Origin: Dehalogenimonas formicexedens | GTDB lineage: Bacteria > Chloroflexota > Dehalococcoidia > Dehalococcoidales > Dehalococcoidaceae | Assembly (NCBI RefSeq): GCF_001953175.1 | Contig: NZ_CP018258.1 | Location: 1,454,210-1,518,209, forward strand | Direction of reading: 5' to 3' | DNA: 64,000 bases | Part shown: positions 41,721-51,126 of the stretch, piece by piece | How the letters are laid out: every line of letters starts with the position of its first letter | Numbering within the stretch: position 1 is the stretch's first letter | Made by a program: the position numbers and the translations under genes | Notes under the pieces: generated by a model | Told to the model about the DNA's origin: nothing | What the model saw: only the letters and a program-made list of their open reading frames with translations | Database searches by the model: none

Positions 41721-42203
41721 GGAATTTGTCTTTCTGAGCCCTCGATGAAATCGAGGCGAAGAATCTCAATGCTTTCTGAGAGAGTGACATCTGTAAAACG
41801 CGATCTGCCACCTGACCTTCCGCCGTAAAATATATTTCCAAACGACCCCAAAAACGACACGAAACGCTTGACAGCCCTTTCGGGATTTGTCTTTCTGAGC
41901 CCTCGATGAAATCGAGGCGAAGAATCTCAATGCTTCTTGAGAGAATGCACCCTGCAAACCTTCACCTGCCACCTGACCTTCCGCCCTAATAATATATTTT
42001 CAAAGAGACCCCAAAAACGACACGAAACGTTTGACAGCCCTATCGGAATTTGTCTTTCTGAGCCCTCGATGAAATCGAGGTGAAGAATCTCAATGCTTCC
42101 CGAGAGAATGAACTCTGTAAAACGCCACCTGCCACCTGACCTTCCGCCCTAATAATATTTTTTCAAAGAGACCCCAAAAACGACACGAAACGCTTGACAG
42201 CCC
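41721..42203. repeat. 162-bp tandem repeat, three copies
   Basis: Copies begin with GGRATTTGTCTTTCTGAGCC at 41721, 41882 and 42045 (periods 161 and 163). Each contains an ATCGAGG hairpin, GAAGAATCTCAATGCTT, CACCTGACCTTCCGCC and ends with ACGACACGAAACGCTTGACAG-CCC (one T for C in the second copy). The TTGACA in the end motif is a perfect -35 hexamer. An inverted copy of that end lies at 50912-50935. Confidence 0.88.
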
Positions 42204-42225
42204 AAAGGAACTCCCGTGCTATAAT
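42194..42225 (+). promoter_or_regulatory. Promoter-like TTGACA and extended -10 at the last 162-bp copy
   Basis: TTGACA at 42194-42199 and TATAAT at 42220-42225 with a TG two bases ahead (TGCTATAAT). Spacing is 20, long for sigma-70. Six bases then separate the box from ATG 42232. Confidence 0.4.
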
Positions 42226-42231
42226 ACCGGC

Positions 42232-43209
42232 ATGGATGAATTAGAACGTTTGTATTATTGCGACTGTTCGCTCCCTATTGTTTCGCGGAACCGATGGAGA
42301 GTAAGTGAACCGATCACGTTTAACGACCATTTGACTTCGAAATCAATTTATACGATTGACGCAAAGCTGATTTCGGATGATTTGTTTCAGAATAAAAGAT
42401 TTTGCAGAAAGGTCAAACAATTCCGCCCCCCCCCGCCATCCCACCAAAAAACGGGGCTGGGAACTGGGAACTGAAAACTGTAAACTGATAACTGTCCACT
42501 CGTTCGAAATGAACGTATTGAATGAATTGTCCGCGCCAAGCGACGCAATCGTGATAAAGGCAGATTCCAATCGTGTCGTTTCGGGAAATCTTGAACCGTG
42601 CGCCCGGACAATTCACGCAATTCGGATGCTCAATCTTATCCCAACGTTTCGGATTTCACCCAGGTGGCGTAGGGGCGGGTTTTTTAACCCGCCCTCACCG
42701 AAGGGAATGGGCATTGAATTATTGGTATTACTTGAAATTGGTAGTATTGGTATTATTTTCCAGGGGTTTCAATCGTATTCTATGTACGCTACTTGGATTG
42801 CCCGCTGTGAGCCGGAAACCGATAACTTAAACTTCACCTGCCGGCATTTGTTTTTCTTGCCGGCGGAATATCGGTATTCGTTTTCTCACAATTACCCAAT
42901 CGGGGGACTTAGGGATTCGTTTCAGAAAAAACGCTTTTTCCCGAAAAAACAAAACACAAATCGGTTTGGGGGATTGGAACTTATTTGGGATCTGTCCCCG
43001 ACTGGATCGGGGATTGGGATCTGGAATTTCGATGTCGCACCAACGTTAATAGCCTGCTCATGAGAAAAACGAAAGCCATGAAACCCTTTGATTTCGAAAT
43101 CGAATCCCACGTTCAAACCGAACGTAAAAACGCGGCATTCGTTTCACAAAAAAAGGTTTTGGAAATATCGCCAAAACAATTCGAGGGATCTCGGGGCGCC
43201 GGATATTGA
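42232..43209 (+). other. Unexplained AT-rich element E1 with an 80-codon frame
   Basis: An 80-codon frame starts at ATG 42232 in leaderless position (MDELERLYYCDCSLPIVSRN...), but I recognise no domain and the end runs into a C9 tract. The rest to 43209 has no convincing gene. Phrases such as ATTCGTTTY-CA-RAAAAA recur at about 42385, 42890, 42915 and 43133. The part 43066-43165 resembles the minus strand of 50660-50790. A GTAG-headed GGGCGGGTT palindrome at 42669 has been inserted within. Likely a decayed or uncharacterised repeated element. Confidence 0.4.
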
Positions 43210-43267
43210 ATATTGGTAGTATCGGTAGTCTCGCCCGGCGTCCGCCGCCCGCTGCTTTTGCCCTCTG

Positions 43268-43276
43268 TGGTATAAT
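43268..43276 (+). promoter_or_regulatory. Extended -10 promoter of argF
   Basis: TGGTATAAT at 43268-43276, 28 bases before the argF start codon. Confidence 0.5.
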
Positions 43277-43304
43277 GGAGCATTATTCTTTTTGATGGTG
43301 ATCA

Positions 43305-44240
43305 ATGAAGTCCAAAGACTTTCTATCGGTAACTGATCTTGCCGGACATGAGATCCGGATGCTCCTGTCCGACGCCGCCAGTCTGAAAGCTCAAGGGTGG
43401 CAGACGACACTCTCCGGCAAGACGCTGGCTTTAGTCTTCGAAAAACCCTCCCTGCGCACCCGCGTCAGCTTCGAACTGGCGATGAAACAACTTGGCGGCG
43501 AGGCCATCTACCTCTCCCCCGCCGAGGTCGGCCTGGGCAAACGCGAGTCCGTCGCCGACGTCGCCCGTGTCCTTTCCCGCTTCGCCGACGCCATCGCCGT
43601 CCGGACCTTCGCCCAGGGCACTTTGGAGGAACTGGCGGAGTGGGCCGGCGTACCGGTGATCAATGCCCTGTCGGACTCCGAGCACCCCTGCCAGGCGCTG
43701 GCCGATCTCTTGACCATCTACGAGCACAAGGGCGAATTCCCCGGCTTGAAATTGGCCTTCGTCGGCGACGGCAACAACGTGGCCTCCAGCCTGGCGCTGG
43801 CCGCCGCGTCGGTCGGCCTGAATTTCACCATCGCCACGCCCAAGGGTTATGAATTGCCCGGCCGGGTGATGCAGAAAGCCCTCGACCGCGCCGCCGTCAA
43901 CGAATGTATCATCGATGCCACCTACGATCCCATTGCGGCCGTCCGGGACGCCGATATCATCTACACCGACAACTGGACTTCGATGGGTCAGGAGGCTGAG
44001 GCCGAGATTCGCCGCAAGGCCTTCAAAGGCTTCCAAATCGACGATCAAATGGTTTCGCTGGCCAAGCCCGACGCCATCATCATGCACTGCCTTCCCGCCC
44101 ATTACGGTGAAGAGGTCGCCGAGGGCCTCCTCAACAGCCCTCAATCGGTCGTCTTCGACCAGGCGGAGAACCGGCTCCACGTCCAGAAGGCGCTCCTCGC
44201 CGATATGCTCGGCGGCCTGTGTTTCCCCTGGCCCGGCTGA
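43305..44240 (+). CDS. argF: Ornithine carbamoyltransferase
   Basis: A 311-residue enzyme that joins carbamoyl phosphate and ornithine to citrulline in arginine synthesis. The carbamoyl-phosphate site FEKPSLRTRVSFELA, the HPCQALADLLTI motif and the ornithine site with HCLPAH are all present (in the usual order). Start ATG 43305 follows GATGGTGATC. Monocistronic, no other arg gene nearby. Confidence 0.96.
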   Translation: MKSKDFLSVTDLAGHEIRMLLSDAASLKAQGWQTTLSGKTLALVFEKPSLRTRVSFELAMKQLGGEAIYLSPAEVGLGKRESVADVARVLSRFADAIAVRTFAQGTLEELAEWAGVPVINALSDSEHPCQALADLLTIYEHKGEFPGLKLAFVGDGNNVASSLALAAASVGLNFTIATPKGYELPGRVMQKALDRAAVNECIIDATYDPIAAVRDADIIYTDNWTSMGQEAEAEIRRKAFKGFQIDDQMVSLAKPDAIIMHCLPAHYGEEVAEGLLNSPQSVVFDQAENRLHVQKALLADMLGGLCFPWPG

Positions 44241-44335
44241 TTTATGGAGACGGTAATTGAGGTCATGGGGTTGATCGGTGTTGCGGCGGCGCGTCAGTCG
44301 CCAGTTTTCGTTTGTTCCCGGTTCCTATCAAACAC

Positions 44336-44412
44336 CCATCCTGTTTTATCCCCTCTTTCTTTACGGGAGAGGGTCGGGGGTGAGGGCTTGAGTAAAGAAT
44401 TAAAGGAGAGGG
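44336..44412. repeat. CCCTCTCCC-type repeat between argF and der
   Basis: CCCCTCTTTCTTTACGGGAG with AGGGTCGGGGGTGAGGGC and a shorter AAAGGAGAGGGGGATC stretch that may double as the der ribosome binding site. Confidence 0.6.
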
Positions 44413-44428
44413 GGATCGGCGACAGTCG

Positions 44429-45742
44429 ATGACCAGCCAACCTTCCGTTGCCATCGTCGGCCGCCAGAACGTCGGCAAGTCCACCCTGCTAAACCGGTTG
44501 ACGGGCCGCCGCCAGGCCATCACCGAGGATTTGCCCGGCACCACCCGCGACCGGCTGTACATCCCCATGAACCATGCCGGACGGGACTTCGAACTGGTCG
44601 ATACCGGCGGCATGGAGCCCCTGCCGCAGGATACCATCGCCCGTTCCGTCAACGACCAGGTGCGTTCCGCCATGAAAGCCGCCAGTGTCGTCGTCTTCCT
44701 GGTGGATGCGAAGGCCGGACTCACCCCCCAGGACCATGAAATCGCCGACGAGGTCAGGAAGAGCGGTAAGCCGGTCGTCCTCGCCGTAAACAAAGCCGAT
44801 AACGCCAGATTATCCCTCCATGCCGCCGAATTTCACTCTCTGGGCTTCGGCGAACCCATGCCGGTGTCGGCTTTCCACGGCCGCGGCGTCGAGGACCTGC
44901 TCGACCGCGTCGTCGAACTCCTGCCGGAACCCGAAGCCGTCGCCAAGGCCGCGCCGGGCCTGCGCATCGCCATCGCCGGCCGCGCTAATGTCGGGAAATC
45001 TTCCCTCTTGAACGCTTTAGTCGGCGCGGAACGAATGATAGTCTCGCCCATTCCCGGGACAACCAGGGACTCTATTGATACACCTATTGACACCGCCAGC
45101 GGTTCTGTGGTACTTATAGACACCGCTGGCATAAGGCGCCGGGGCAAGATAGAACGTGGCGTTGAGGAATACAGCGTCATCCGCTCCCTGAACGCCATTG
45201 ACCGCGCCGACATTGTTTTAATTGTTTTAGATGCCAGCGAACCGGCGACCGCCCAGGACACCCACATCGCCGGATACGCTCGGGATCAGGGCCGGGGGTT
45301 AATCCTTGTCGTCAACAAGACCGATCTCCTAGAAAATGTGGACATGACTGAATACGACCGTAACATGGCCGCCCGGTTCAAGTTCATTCCCTACGCGGAA
45401 CGCCTTTACGTCTCAGCTCGCACCGGCGACGGCGTAGACCGGGTCATCCCCACCTCCTTCGAAATCCAATCGGAACGCGCCAAGCGCATCCCTACCCCGG
45501 ATCTGAACAGCCTGGTGCGTCAGGCGCTGGCCCGCCATGCCCCGCCGAGTGCCGGGGGCAAGCTCTTGAAAGTCCTTTACGCCACTCAGGTGGGCGTCTG
45601 TCCGCCGGAGATCGTGTTCTTCGTCAACGACCCGAAGCTCGTCCATTTCTCTTTCGAGCGTTTTCTGGAAAACCGGCTCCGCGAGGTCTTCGGTTTTGCC
45701 GGAACGCCGATCAAGTTCACGTTCAAATCCCGAGGTGAATAA
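44429..45742 (+). CDS. der: GTPase Der (EngA), ribosome assembly
   Basis: A 437-residue double GTPase needed for 50S subunit assembly. First G domain: GRQNVGKSTLLN, DTGGMEPL, NKAD; second: GRANVGKSSLLNAL, DTAGIRRRG, NKTDLL. A C-terminal KH-like domain (KLLKVLYATQVGVCPPEIVFFVNDP) completes the protein. It heads a probable operon with plsY and gpsA, since only three bases separate it from plsY. Confidence 0.97.
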   Translation: MTSQPSVAIVGRQNVGKSTLLNRLTGRRQAITEDLPGTTRDRLYIPMNHAGRDFELVDTGGMEPLPQDTIARSVNDQVRSAMKAASVVVFLVDAKAGLTPQDHEIADEVRKSGKPVVLAVNKADNARLSLHAAEFHSLGFGEPMPVSAFHGRGVEDLLDRVVELLPEPEAVAKAAPGLRIAIAGRANVGKSSLLNALVGAERMIVSPIPGTTRDSIDTPIDTASGSVVLIDTAGIRRRGKIERGVEEYSVIRSLNAIDRADIVLIVLDASEPATAQDTHIAGYARDQGRGLILVVNKTDLLENVDMTEYDRNMAARFKFIPYAERLYVSARTGDGVDRVIPTSFEIQSERAKRIPTPDLNSLVRQALARHAPPSAGGKLLKVLYATQVGVCPPEIVFFVNDPKLVHFSFERFLENRLREVFGFAGTPIKFTFKSRGE

Positions 45743-45745
45743 ATT

Positions 45746-46396
45746 ATGCTAGTCATCGAGCTTTTGCTTGTAGCCATAACCGCTTACCTCATCGGCAGCA
45801 TCCCATTCGGCTATCTCATCGCCCGGCGTAAAGCCAACGTCGATATCACCTCCATCGGCAGCGGTCGAATCGGCGCTACCAACGTATTACGCACCCTCGG
45901 GCGCAAGATGGCCATCCTGGTCGCCGGACTGGATCTGCTCAAGGGCATCACGGCCGTGTTGCTGGCCGGTGTCGTCATCGGCCACAATTACATTTTAGTC
46001 GGTGATTACCACGTGAGTATCCTGACCGCCCAGGTAATTGCCGCCCTGGCTGCGGTTATCGGCCACATTTTCCCCATCTTTAACCATTTCAAAGGCGGCC
46101 GGGGGGTGGCGACTTTCTTCGGCGGGTTCATCGCATTGTATCCCCTCGCTGCGATTTTCGGCGGCGAGGTCTTTATCATCGGAGCCGGACTGACCGGTTT
46201 CGCCTCGCTCGGCAGCATCGCCGGGGTCGCCGGAGCATACGCCGTGATGATTCCTCTTTCACTCCATTCCGGCCTTCCCATCGAATATCTCTTCTACTCG
46301 CTCATCGGCTCCACGATCATCGTGATCATGCACCGCGACAACATCCAGCGGCTGATTGCCGGCAAAGAGCGCTCTTTCACCGAAAAAGCCAGTTGA
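45746..46396 (+). CDS. plsY: Acyl-phosphate:glycerol-3-phosphate acyltransferase
   Basis: A 216-residue membrane enzyme that acylates glycerol 3-phosphate from acyl-phosphate, the first step of phospholipid synthesis. GSIPFGYLIA, GSGRIGATNVLR and the HIFPIFNHFKGGRGVAT motif are conserved. AGGTGAATAAATT precedes ATG 45746. It is placed before gpsA, which supplies its substrate, a common pairing. A second, divergent paralog lies at 58606-59310. Confidence 0.95.
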   Translation: MLVIELLLVAITAYLIGSIPFGYLIARRKANVDITSIGSGRIGATNVLRTLGRKMAILVAGLDLLKGITAVLLAGVVIGHNYILVGDYHVSILTAQVIAALAAVIGHIFPIFNHFKGGRGVATFFGGFIALYPLAAIFGGEVFIIGAGLTGFASLGSIAGVAGAYAVMIPLSLHSGLPIEYLFYSLIGSTIIVIMHRDNIQRLIAGKERSFTEKAS

Positions 46397-46439
46397 ATGA
46401 GCCGTTCGAGGCCGGGTTCCCAATGTTGGAAGTGGTAAT

Positions 46440-47507
46440 ATGCCCAAGGTCGTAATTGTCGGCGCCACCACCTGGGGAATAACCTTAGCCGCCGTCCTTG
46501 CCCGCAAGGATGGGGACCTGAGAATACTCACCCGGACCGAGGAAGAAGCCAGCCTGACCCGCGATAGCGTTTTCAGGACGCCTCGCCTGCCTGACGGCTT
46601 TATTCTGCCGCCGGGGATTACCGTCACCGCGGATACATCCTTAGCCATGAAAGACGCCGACGCGGTTATTATGGCCGTTCCGTCTCAGGCAATGAGACTC
46701 AACACCAGGCAGGTCGCGCCTTATATCGGTAAACGGACGCTCATCATCAGCGCGGGTAAAGGCCTCGAGATTGAGACCGGCAAGCGCATGTCCGAAGTTA
46801 TCTCCGACGAGACGCGCAAGGAGCACCACGCCAACATCTGCGTCCTCTCCGGACCGAACCTGGCCTGGGAAATCCTGGCCGGCAGACCCGCGGTCACTGT
46901 GATCGCCGCTGAAAAAGAGACCCGCGCCCGCCGTGGCGTCAGGCTGGTGACGGTGCCCAATTTCTGCGCCTTTACCAACACCGATGTCGTCGGCGTGGAA
47001 CTTGGCGGTGCTCTCAAAAACATCATCGCCCTGGGAGCCGGCATCGTCGACGGATTGGGCTACGGTGATAATACCAAGGCTGCTTTGTTGACCCGGGGCC
47101 TGACCGAGATCACCGCGCTGGCAACGGCGTTGGGCGCCAACCCTTTGACCCTCGCCGGTCTGGCCGGGCAGGGCGACCTGATCGCTACCTGTTCCAGCAA
47201 GCTTTCCCGCAACCACCAGGTCGGTGAGCGGCTGACCCGGGGGGAATCGCTTAAAGACATTCAGGCCAAAATGAACGGCATCGCCGAGGGTGTATCGACC
47301 ACCCTCGTCGCCTGGAACCTGGCCCAGAAATTGGGCATCGAGATGCCCATTACCGACCGGCTGTACCGGGTACTATACCAGGGTGAAGATGTTCGTGTAG
47401 CCGTTAAAGAGCTGATGGTGGTCACCGCCTCGCACGAGTTGGCGGGACGCAAATGGGGCCTGTTCAGCCTTTTCCGCAGGCGCAAAACCCCTGAAACGCG
47501 TCTTTAG
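46440..47507 (+). CDS. gpsA: Glycerol-3-phosphate dehydrogenase [NAD(P)+]
   Basis: A 355-residue enzyme that makes sn-glycerol 3-phosphate from dihydroxyacetone phosphate for PlsY. SAGKGLEIETGKRMSEV, GPNLAWEILAGRPAV, the catalytic-lysine stretch ELGGALKNIIALGAGI and LAGQGDLIATCSSKLSRNHQVG are conserved. The Rossmann loop reads GATTWG where GAGSWG is usual, so the second Gly is lost; an effect on cofactor choice is possible. GGAAGTGG precedes ATG 46440. The C-terminus has a short basic tail. Confidence 0.94.
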   Translation: MPKVVIVGATTWGITLAAVLARKDGDLRILTRTEEEASLTRDSVFRTPRLPDGFILPPGITVTADTSLAMKDADAVIMAVPSQAMRLNTRQVAPYIGKRTLIISAGKGLEIETGKRMSEVISDETRKEHHANICVLSGPNLAWEILAGRPAVTVIAAEKETRARRGVRLVTVPNFCAFTNTDVVGVELGGALKNIIALGAGIVDGLGYGDNTKAALLTRGLTEITALATALGANPLTLAGLAGQGDLIATCSSKLSRNHQVGERLTRGESLKDIQAKMNGIAEGVSTTLVAWNLAQKLGIEMPITDRLYRVLYQGEDVRVAVKELMVVTASHELAGRKWGLFSLFRRRKTPETRL

Positions 47508-47523
47508 CTTCGAAAAACGCTTG

Positions 47524-48627
47524 CTATTCTTCGCCGGTTGAGTCAGTAGGCGTGCCGAGACTCTTTCCCAGTTCTTCCAGGAGCTGCTTCTGTTTCTTGT
47601 TGAGCTTCTCGGGGGTGACTACTTTGACTTCAACCCATTCATCGCCAAAAACCGATGGCCGGTTAACCTGGGGCATGCCTTTGCCCTTGACCCGCAGCAC
47701 CTTTCCACTCTGAGTACCGGCCGGTACTTTCAACTTCGACGGTCCGTACAACGTCGGCACGTCCAGCTCGACACCGAGGGCGGCCTGAGCGAAATTCAAT
47801 GGCAGCTCGTAAACTACGTTATCGCCGTCACGCCGGAAGATCTTGTGGGCGGCGACCACAGGAGTGATGTATAGATCACCCGCGCCTCCGTTCCGGTCGC
47901 CCATGTTGCCAGCCCCGGAGATCCTGATCTGGTTGCCGTTATCGATGCCCGGGGGTATCTTGACCTTGATGGTCCTCGATGCCCGGTTTCGGCCGGAACC
48001 CTTGCAGGTAGGACATGGGTCGTTGATGATCTGACCCTCGCCGCGGCAGCGTGGACAGGTCACGACATTGGTGAAACGCCCGAAAACGCTGCGCTGCACC
48101 TGGTAAACTTTACCCTGTCCTCCACACTCGGAACACTTGGTTGGCGTGGTCCCTTCCTTGGCGCCGGTACCCTTGCATGTCTCGCAAGCCTCGATGCGCT
48201 GGACGTTGACCTCTTTTTCGATGCCCGTCGAGGCTTCTTCAAGTGTGATGTTGAGCTTGTAGTTAAGGTCGGAACCGCGGCGCGGCCCCTGGCCGCCCTG
48301 GCCCCCCATGCCGCCGAAAAAGGTCTCGAAAATCTCGCCCAGTCCGCCGAACCCCGCGAAGTCCTCGAAACCCCCAGTACCTCCGCTGAACGGTCCGCCC
48401 GCTGCCCCGGCATGGCCGAAGCGGTCATAAGCAGCGCGTTTGTTGGCATCGGAAAGCACCGAGTAAGCCTCGTTAATCTCCTTGAATTTGGCCTCTGCGT
48501 CGGCTTCTTTATTGCGGTCGGGGTGATATTGGAAAGCAAGTTTGCGGAAGGCTTTTTTCAAATCATCGTCGGTGCAGGTGCGCACTACACCGAGCACTTC
48601 GTAATAGTCGCGTTTTGCTGTAGCCAT
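47524..48627 (-). CDS. dnaJ: Chaperone DnaJ
   Basis: A 367-residue type I J-protein. J domain with HPD (YHPDRNKEA), G/F-rich linker, and four CxxCxGxG zinc repeats ([32 protein letters not shown]), then the C-terminal substrate-binding part. It activates DnaK; no dnaK or grpE is adjacent, nor is a CIRCE element visible upstream. CGAGGGAAACC precedes ATG 48627. Convergent with gpsA. Confidence 0.97.
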   Translation of the reverse strand: MATAKRDYYEVLGVVRTCTDDDLKKAFRKLAFQYHPDRNKEADAEAKFKEINEAYSVLSDANKRAAYDRFGHAGAAGGPFSGGTGGFEDFAGFGGLGEIFETFFGGMGGQGGQGPRRGSDLNYKLNITLEEASTGIEKEVNVQRIEACETCKGTGAKEGTTPTKCSECGGQGKVYQVQRSVFGRFTNVVTCPRCRGEGQIINDPCPTCKGSGRNRASRTIKVKIPPGIDNGNQIRISGAGNMGDRNGGAGDLYITPVVAAHKIFRRDGDNVVYELPLNFAQAALGVELDVPTLYGPSKLKVPAGTQSGKVLRVKGKGMPQVNRPSVFGDEWVEVKVVTPEKLNKKQKQLLEELGKSLGTPTDSTGEE

Positions 48628-48786
48628 GGTTTCCCTCGTTGAATGATTAGACTAACGTATCATTCTATCGCAAATTGGGGGAAAAAGCCATTCTCAATCG
48701 TAAGCCGTGCCGGAATTCTTCTCGGTTTGGAAAAAATATGGATTGAATTTCAGCCCGGGATGAAGCCTAGTTCTTGCCCCAGGTTG

Positions 48787-49356
48787 TCAGCCTTTGATCT
48801 CGTTGCCAACGCTGAAGGCCTTGGCGATGACCTCACCGAGGCCTTGATACTGTGATTGGCCGGTGGTGTAGGCAATCGGGTCTATCTTGGACACATCGGC
48901 CTTGCCGTTGGTCAGGCATTCTTCAGAGATATGGCACTCGGTGATCCGGCCGATGACCAATATGTGGCTGCCAAGTTCCACCGTCTGGTGCACCACGCAC
49001 TCCAGGTTAACCGGACAGGACTCTATCAGGGGCGCGCCGTTCAACTGCCCGAAAAAGATTTTGAACCCGCATCTGGCCGTCTTGTCGGCTTTTGAGCCGG
49101 AGACTATACCGCAGTAGTCGGCTTCCCTGACAAGCCGGGTGTTCGGAATATTGACTGAAAAGCTCTTGTTTTCGTTGATTCCCTTCAGGGTGTGCCGCGT
49201 GGGTCTGATGGCTACGGAAACCATGGCGGGTTCCCCGCAAGCGACGCCGCCCCACACTGCTGTCATAAAGTTGGGTTTGCCCGCGACCATGCTGCCGATC
49301 AGCAGGGTGGGCATAGGATAAATCAGCGCCTGGGGCCCCAGTTTAAGTTTGGCCAT
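48787..49356 (-). CDS. Flavin reductase-like domain protein
   Basis: A 189-residue FMN-binding split-barrel protein of the flavin reductase (FlaRed) family. YPMPTLLIGSMVAGKPNFMTAVWGG is the typical first strand pair, AIRPTRHTLKGINENKSFSVNIP the FMN loop, and HILVIGRITECHI a core strand. Such proteins may act as flavoprotein reductases or as oxidoreductases of unknown substrate. AAGGAGTGATATG context precedes the start. Part of a minus-strand run with an FMN-reductase-like gene and ybeY. Confidence 0.88.
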   Translation of the reverse strand: MAKLKLGPQALIYPMPTLLIGSMVAGKPNFMTAVWGGVACGEPAMVSVAIRPTRHTLKGINENKSFSVNIPNTRLVREADYCGIVSGSKADKTARCGFKIFFGQLNGAPLIESCPVNLECVVHQTVELGSHILVIGRITECHISEECLTNGKADVSKIDPIAYTTGQSQYQGLGEVIAKAFSVGNEIKG

Positions 49357-49379
49357 ATCACTCCTTGGAAATTCCCGGG

Positions 49380-49949
49380 TTATTGTACCAGCTTGCTCCC
49401 CGCCTCGAAAGCCCGTTCCAGTGCCCCGGGAACGTTCCTGATGGCCCCGGCTTCATCGACATCGGAAAACAGCAGCTCGCCGGCGTATTGGACATCGAGG
49501 ACGATGAAGAGAGCTTTAATGGTTGCCCTGGCGGGTTCGAAAAGGGTTTGCCCCTTACGCCCGCCGACGGAAATGAAAAAGCCTTTCCGGGGCTTGACCG
49601 GTTCGACGGGCGGCTGTTTCAAAAGGTATTTGCGAGCCCATATGCATTGGCACCGGTCTATGGCAGCCTTAAGTTGGGCAGTTATCGACATGAAGTGCAA
49701 TGGGGAAGCGACGACGATGACATCGGCGGCGGACAAAGCGTCGTAGATCAGGGTCATGTCGTCATTAATCTTGCACTCGCCGGTGCGGGAGCAGTAGTCA
49801 CAGTGCAGACAGCCCGAAATGTTCAGCTCGGCGACTTCGATAACGCGGGTTTCGGCTCCGGCATCCCTGGCGCCTCGCAGAAATTCGTAGAGGAGCTGCT
49901 CCGTGTTGCCGCCCATCCGGGGGCTTCCGGACAGGCCGAGGACGTTCAC
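49380..49949 (-). CDS. NADPH-dependent FMN reductase-like flavodoxin protein
   Basis: A 189-residue flavodoxin-fold protein. GLSGSPRMGGNTEQLL is the phosphate loop for FMN; CLHCDYCSRTGECKINDDM is the Cys cluster found in iron-sulfur flavoprotein-like members, and SPLHFMSITAQLKAAIDR the second FMN loop. An electron-transfer role is expected. Its start overlaps ybeY stop by four bases, so ybeY and this gene are coupled. Confidence 0.88.
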   Translation of the reverse strand: MNVLGLSGSPRMGGNTEQLLYEFLRGARDAGAETRVIEVAELNISGCLHCDYCSRTGECKINDDMTLIYDALSAADVIVVASPLHFMSITAQLKAAIDRCQCIWARKYLLKQPPVEPVKPRKGFFISVGGRKGQTLFEPARATIKALFIVLDVQYAGELLFSDVDEAGAIRNVPGALERAFEAGSKLVQ

Positions 49950-50431
49950 GAAAGCTCGGACTCCAGGGTTTTCAAAATCTGCAATTCGCGGTCTTCCATG
50001 ATGACGGCGTCGGCTTCAATCTCGTGGTCGAAACCGAGGAGATGCATGATGCCGTGGATCAGCAGCCGCGCCAGTTCCCGCTTAAGTGAATGCCCGTACT
50101 CCGCGGCCTGGATCTCCGCCTGGGGGAGCGAGATGACAACTTCACCGAGGTTGATACCGCCGTTGAGCGCCGGGGGAAAATCCGGGTGGGTGGTAGCGTC
50201 GGCGGAGGCTTCTTTGACGAAGAAGGAGAAGGAAAGCACATCGGTCGGACAGTCCTTCTTCCGGTAAACGCGGTTCAACTCCCGGATTTTATCCTGGCCG
50301 GTGATATAGATGCCGACCTCGGATGACGCCTCGGCGCACTGCGCGATGAGGATGCGCCGGGCAATAGCCCGCAGCCAGGGAACAGACAGGGACTTTTTAA
50401 ATTCTTTGTCGACGGTGATATCGATTCTCAT
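49946..50431 (-). CDS. ybeY: Endoribonuclease YbeY, 16S rRNA maturation
   Basis: A 161-residue metallo-RNase. The zinc motif HGIMHLLGFDHE is intact; FLNREYRGKDYPTDVLSF is replaced by the equivalent LNRVYRKKDCPTDVLSFSF. It processes the 3' end of 16S rRNA and takes part in ribosome quality control. ATG 50431; first gene of a small operon with the flavodoxin-like gene. Confidence 0.95.
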   Translation of the reverse strand: MRIDITVDKEFKKSLSVPWLRAIARRILIAQCAEASSEVGIYITGQDKIRELNRVYRKKDCPTDVLSFSFFVKEASADATTHPDFPPALNGGINLGEVVISLPQAEIQAAEYGHSLKRELARLLIHGIMHLLGFDHEIEADAVIMEDRELQILKTLESELS

Positions 50432-50503
50432 GTCAAATGCATTATAGCGTAAGGTACATATACTGTCAGCATTCGGCGGTCAGTGCGTGACTTCGGCCTT
50501 CCT

Positions 50504-50935
50504 TCAGATACAAAAATGACTGAAACGACTCTTTGAAGCGTTGTCGAGAAAACAAAGGAAACAATTCCCTGAAGCAAGAACCGAATAATACCAATTCTCC
50601 AAAACTACCAATCCTCGCCCCGCCAATATTCCCGGGCTCTCGGGGGGAATTACATGGGCTATTCCCTGCCGCTGCGTTTCACCCGCCCTACCGGCTATCT
50701 CCAAAAACGTTTTTTGCGAAACGAATGCCGGGTTTTTACGTTCAGGTTGAACGTGGGATTTGTTCCCGATAACAAATGGTTTCAAAGCTTTCGTGTTCTT
50801 TTGTAGAGAGTATCGGCTTGTCACCCGGAAATCCCCTTTGATTTTTCAACAATCGCCTTTTATAGAATATATGTACTGACCGTTTATAGTACCAGTGTTC
50901 TTAATCTGATGTCAAGCGTCTCGTGTCGTTTTCCC
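50504..50935 (-). other. Element E2, inverted relative of the 42-43 kb element
   Basis: Read on the minus strand, it begins with AAAACGACACGAGACGCTTG-ACA (50912-50934), nearly the end of the 162-bp repeats. About 130 bases later comes a block related to 43066-43165 (TCCCACGTTCAA, GAACGTAAAAAC, CGGCATTCGTTTC). A 106-codon frame covers part of it, but I see no recognisable protein. The rest of the 50432-51126 gap is AT-rich and holds no gene; TAAAAT near 51087 may be a -10 box for the kinase gene. Confidence 0.45.
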
Positions 50936-51126
50936 ACGAATATTTTGTTATGTCAACATCGCGACCAATCACGAATTCTCGTCGCCATCCTCTCCGGAAC
51001 AGGGTTTCGGTTTTCATAGCAAGGGGATTTGGACGAAAATGTTGGATGTTCGGGGCATTAAGTGTTCCCTTAATTAAAAAACCTGTAAAATAAAGCAGGC
51101 ACAGGTATCTTAATAGGTTAGACGAT

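Noticed and set aside
42377-43063. 228-codon frame in the E1 element
   Set aside because: The translation has no domain-like pattern, crosses an inserted GTAGGG palindrome and a C9 tract, and has no ribosome binding site.
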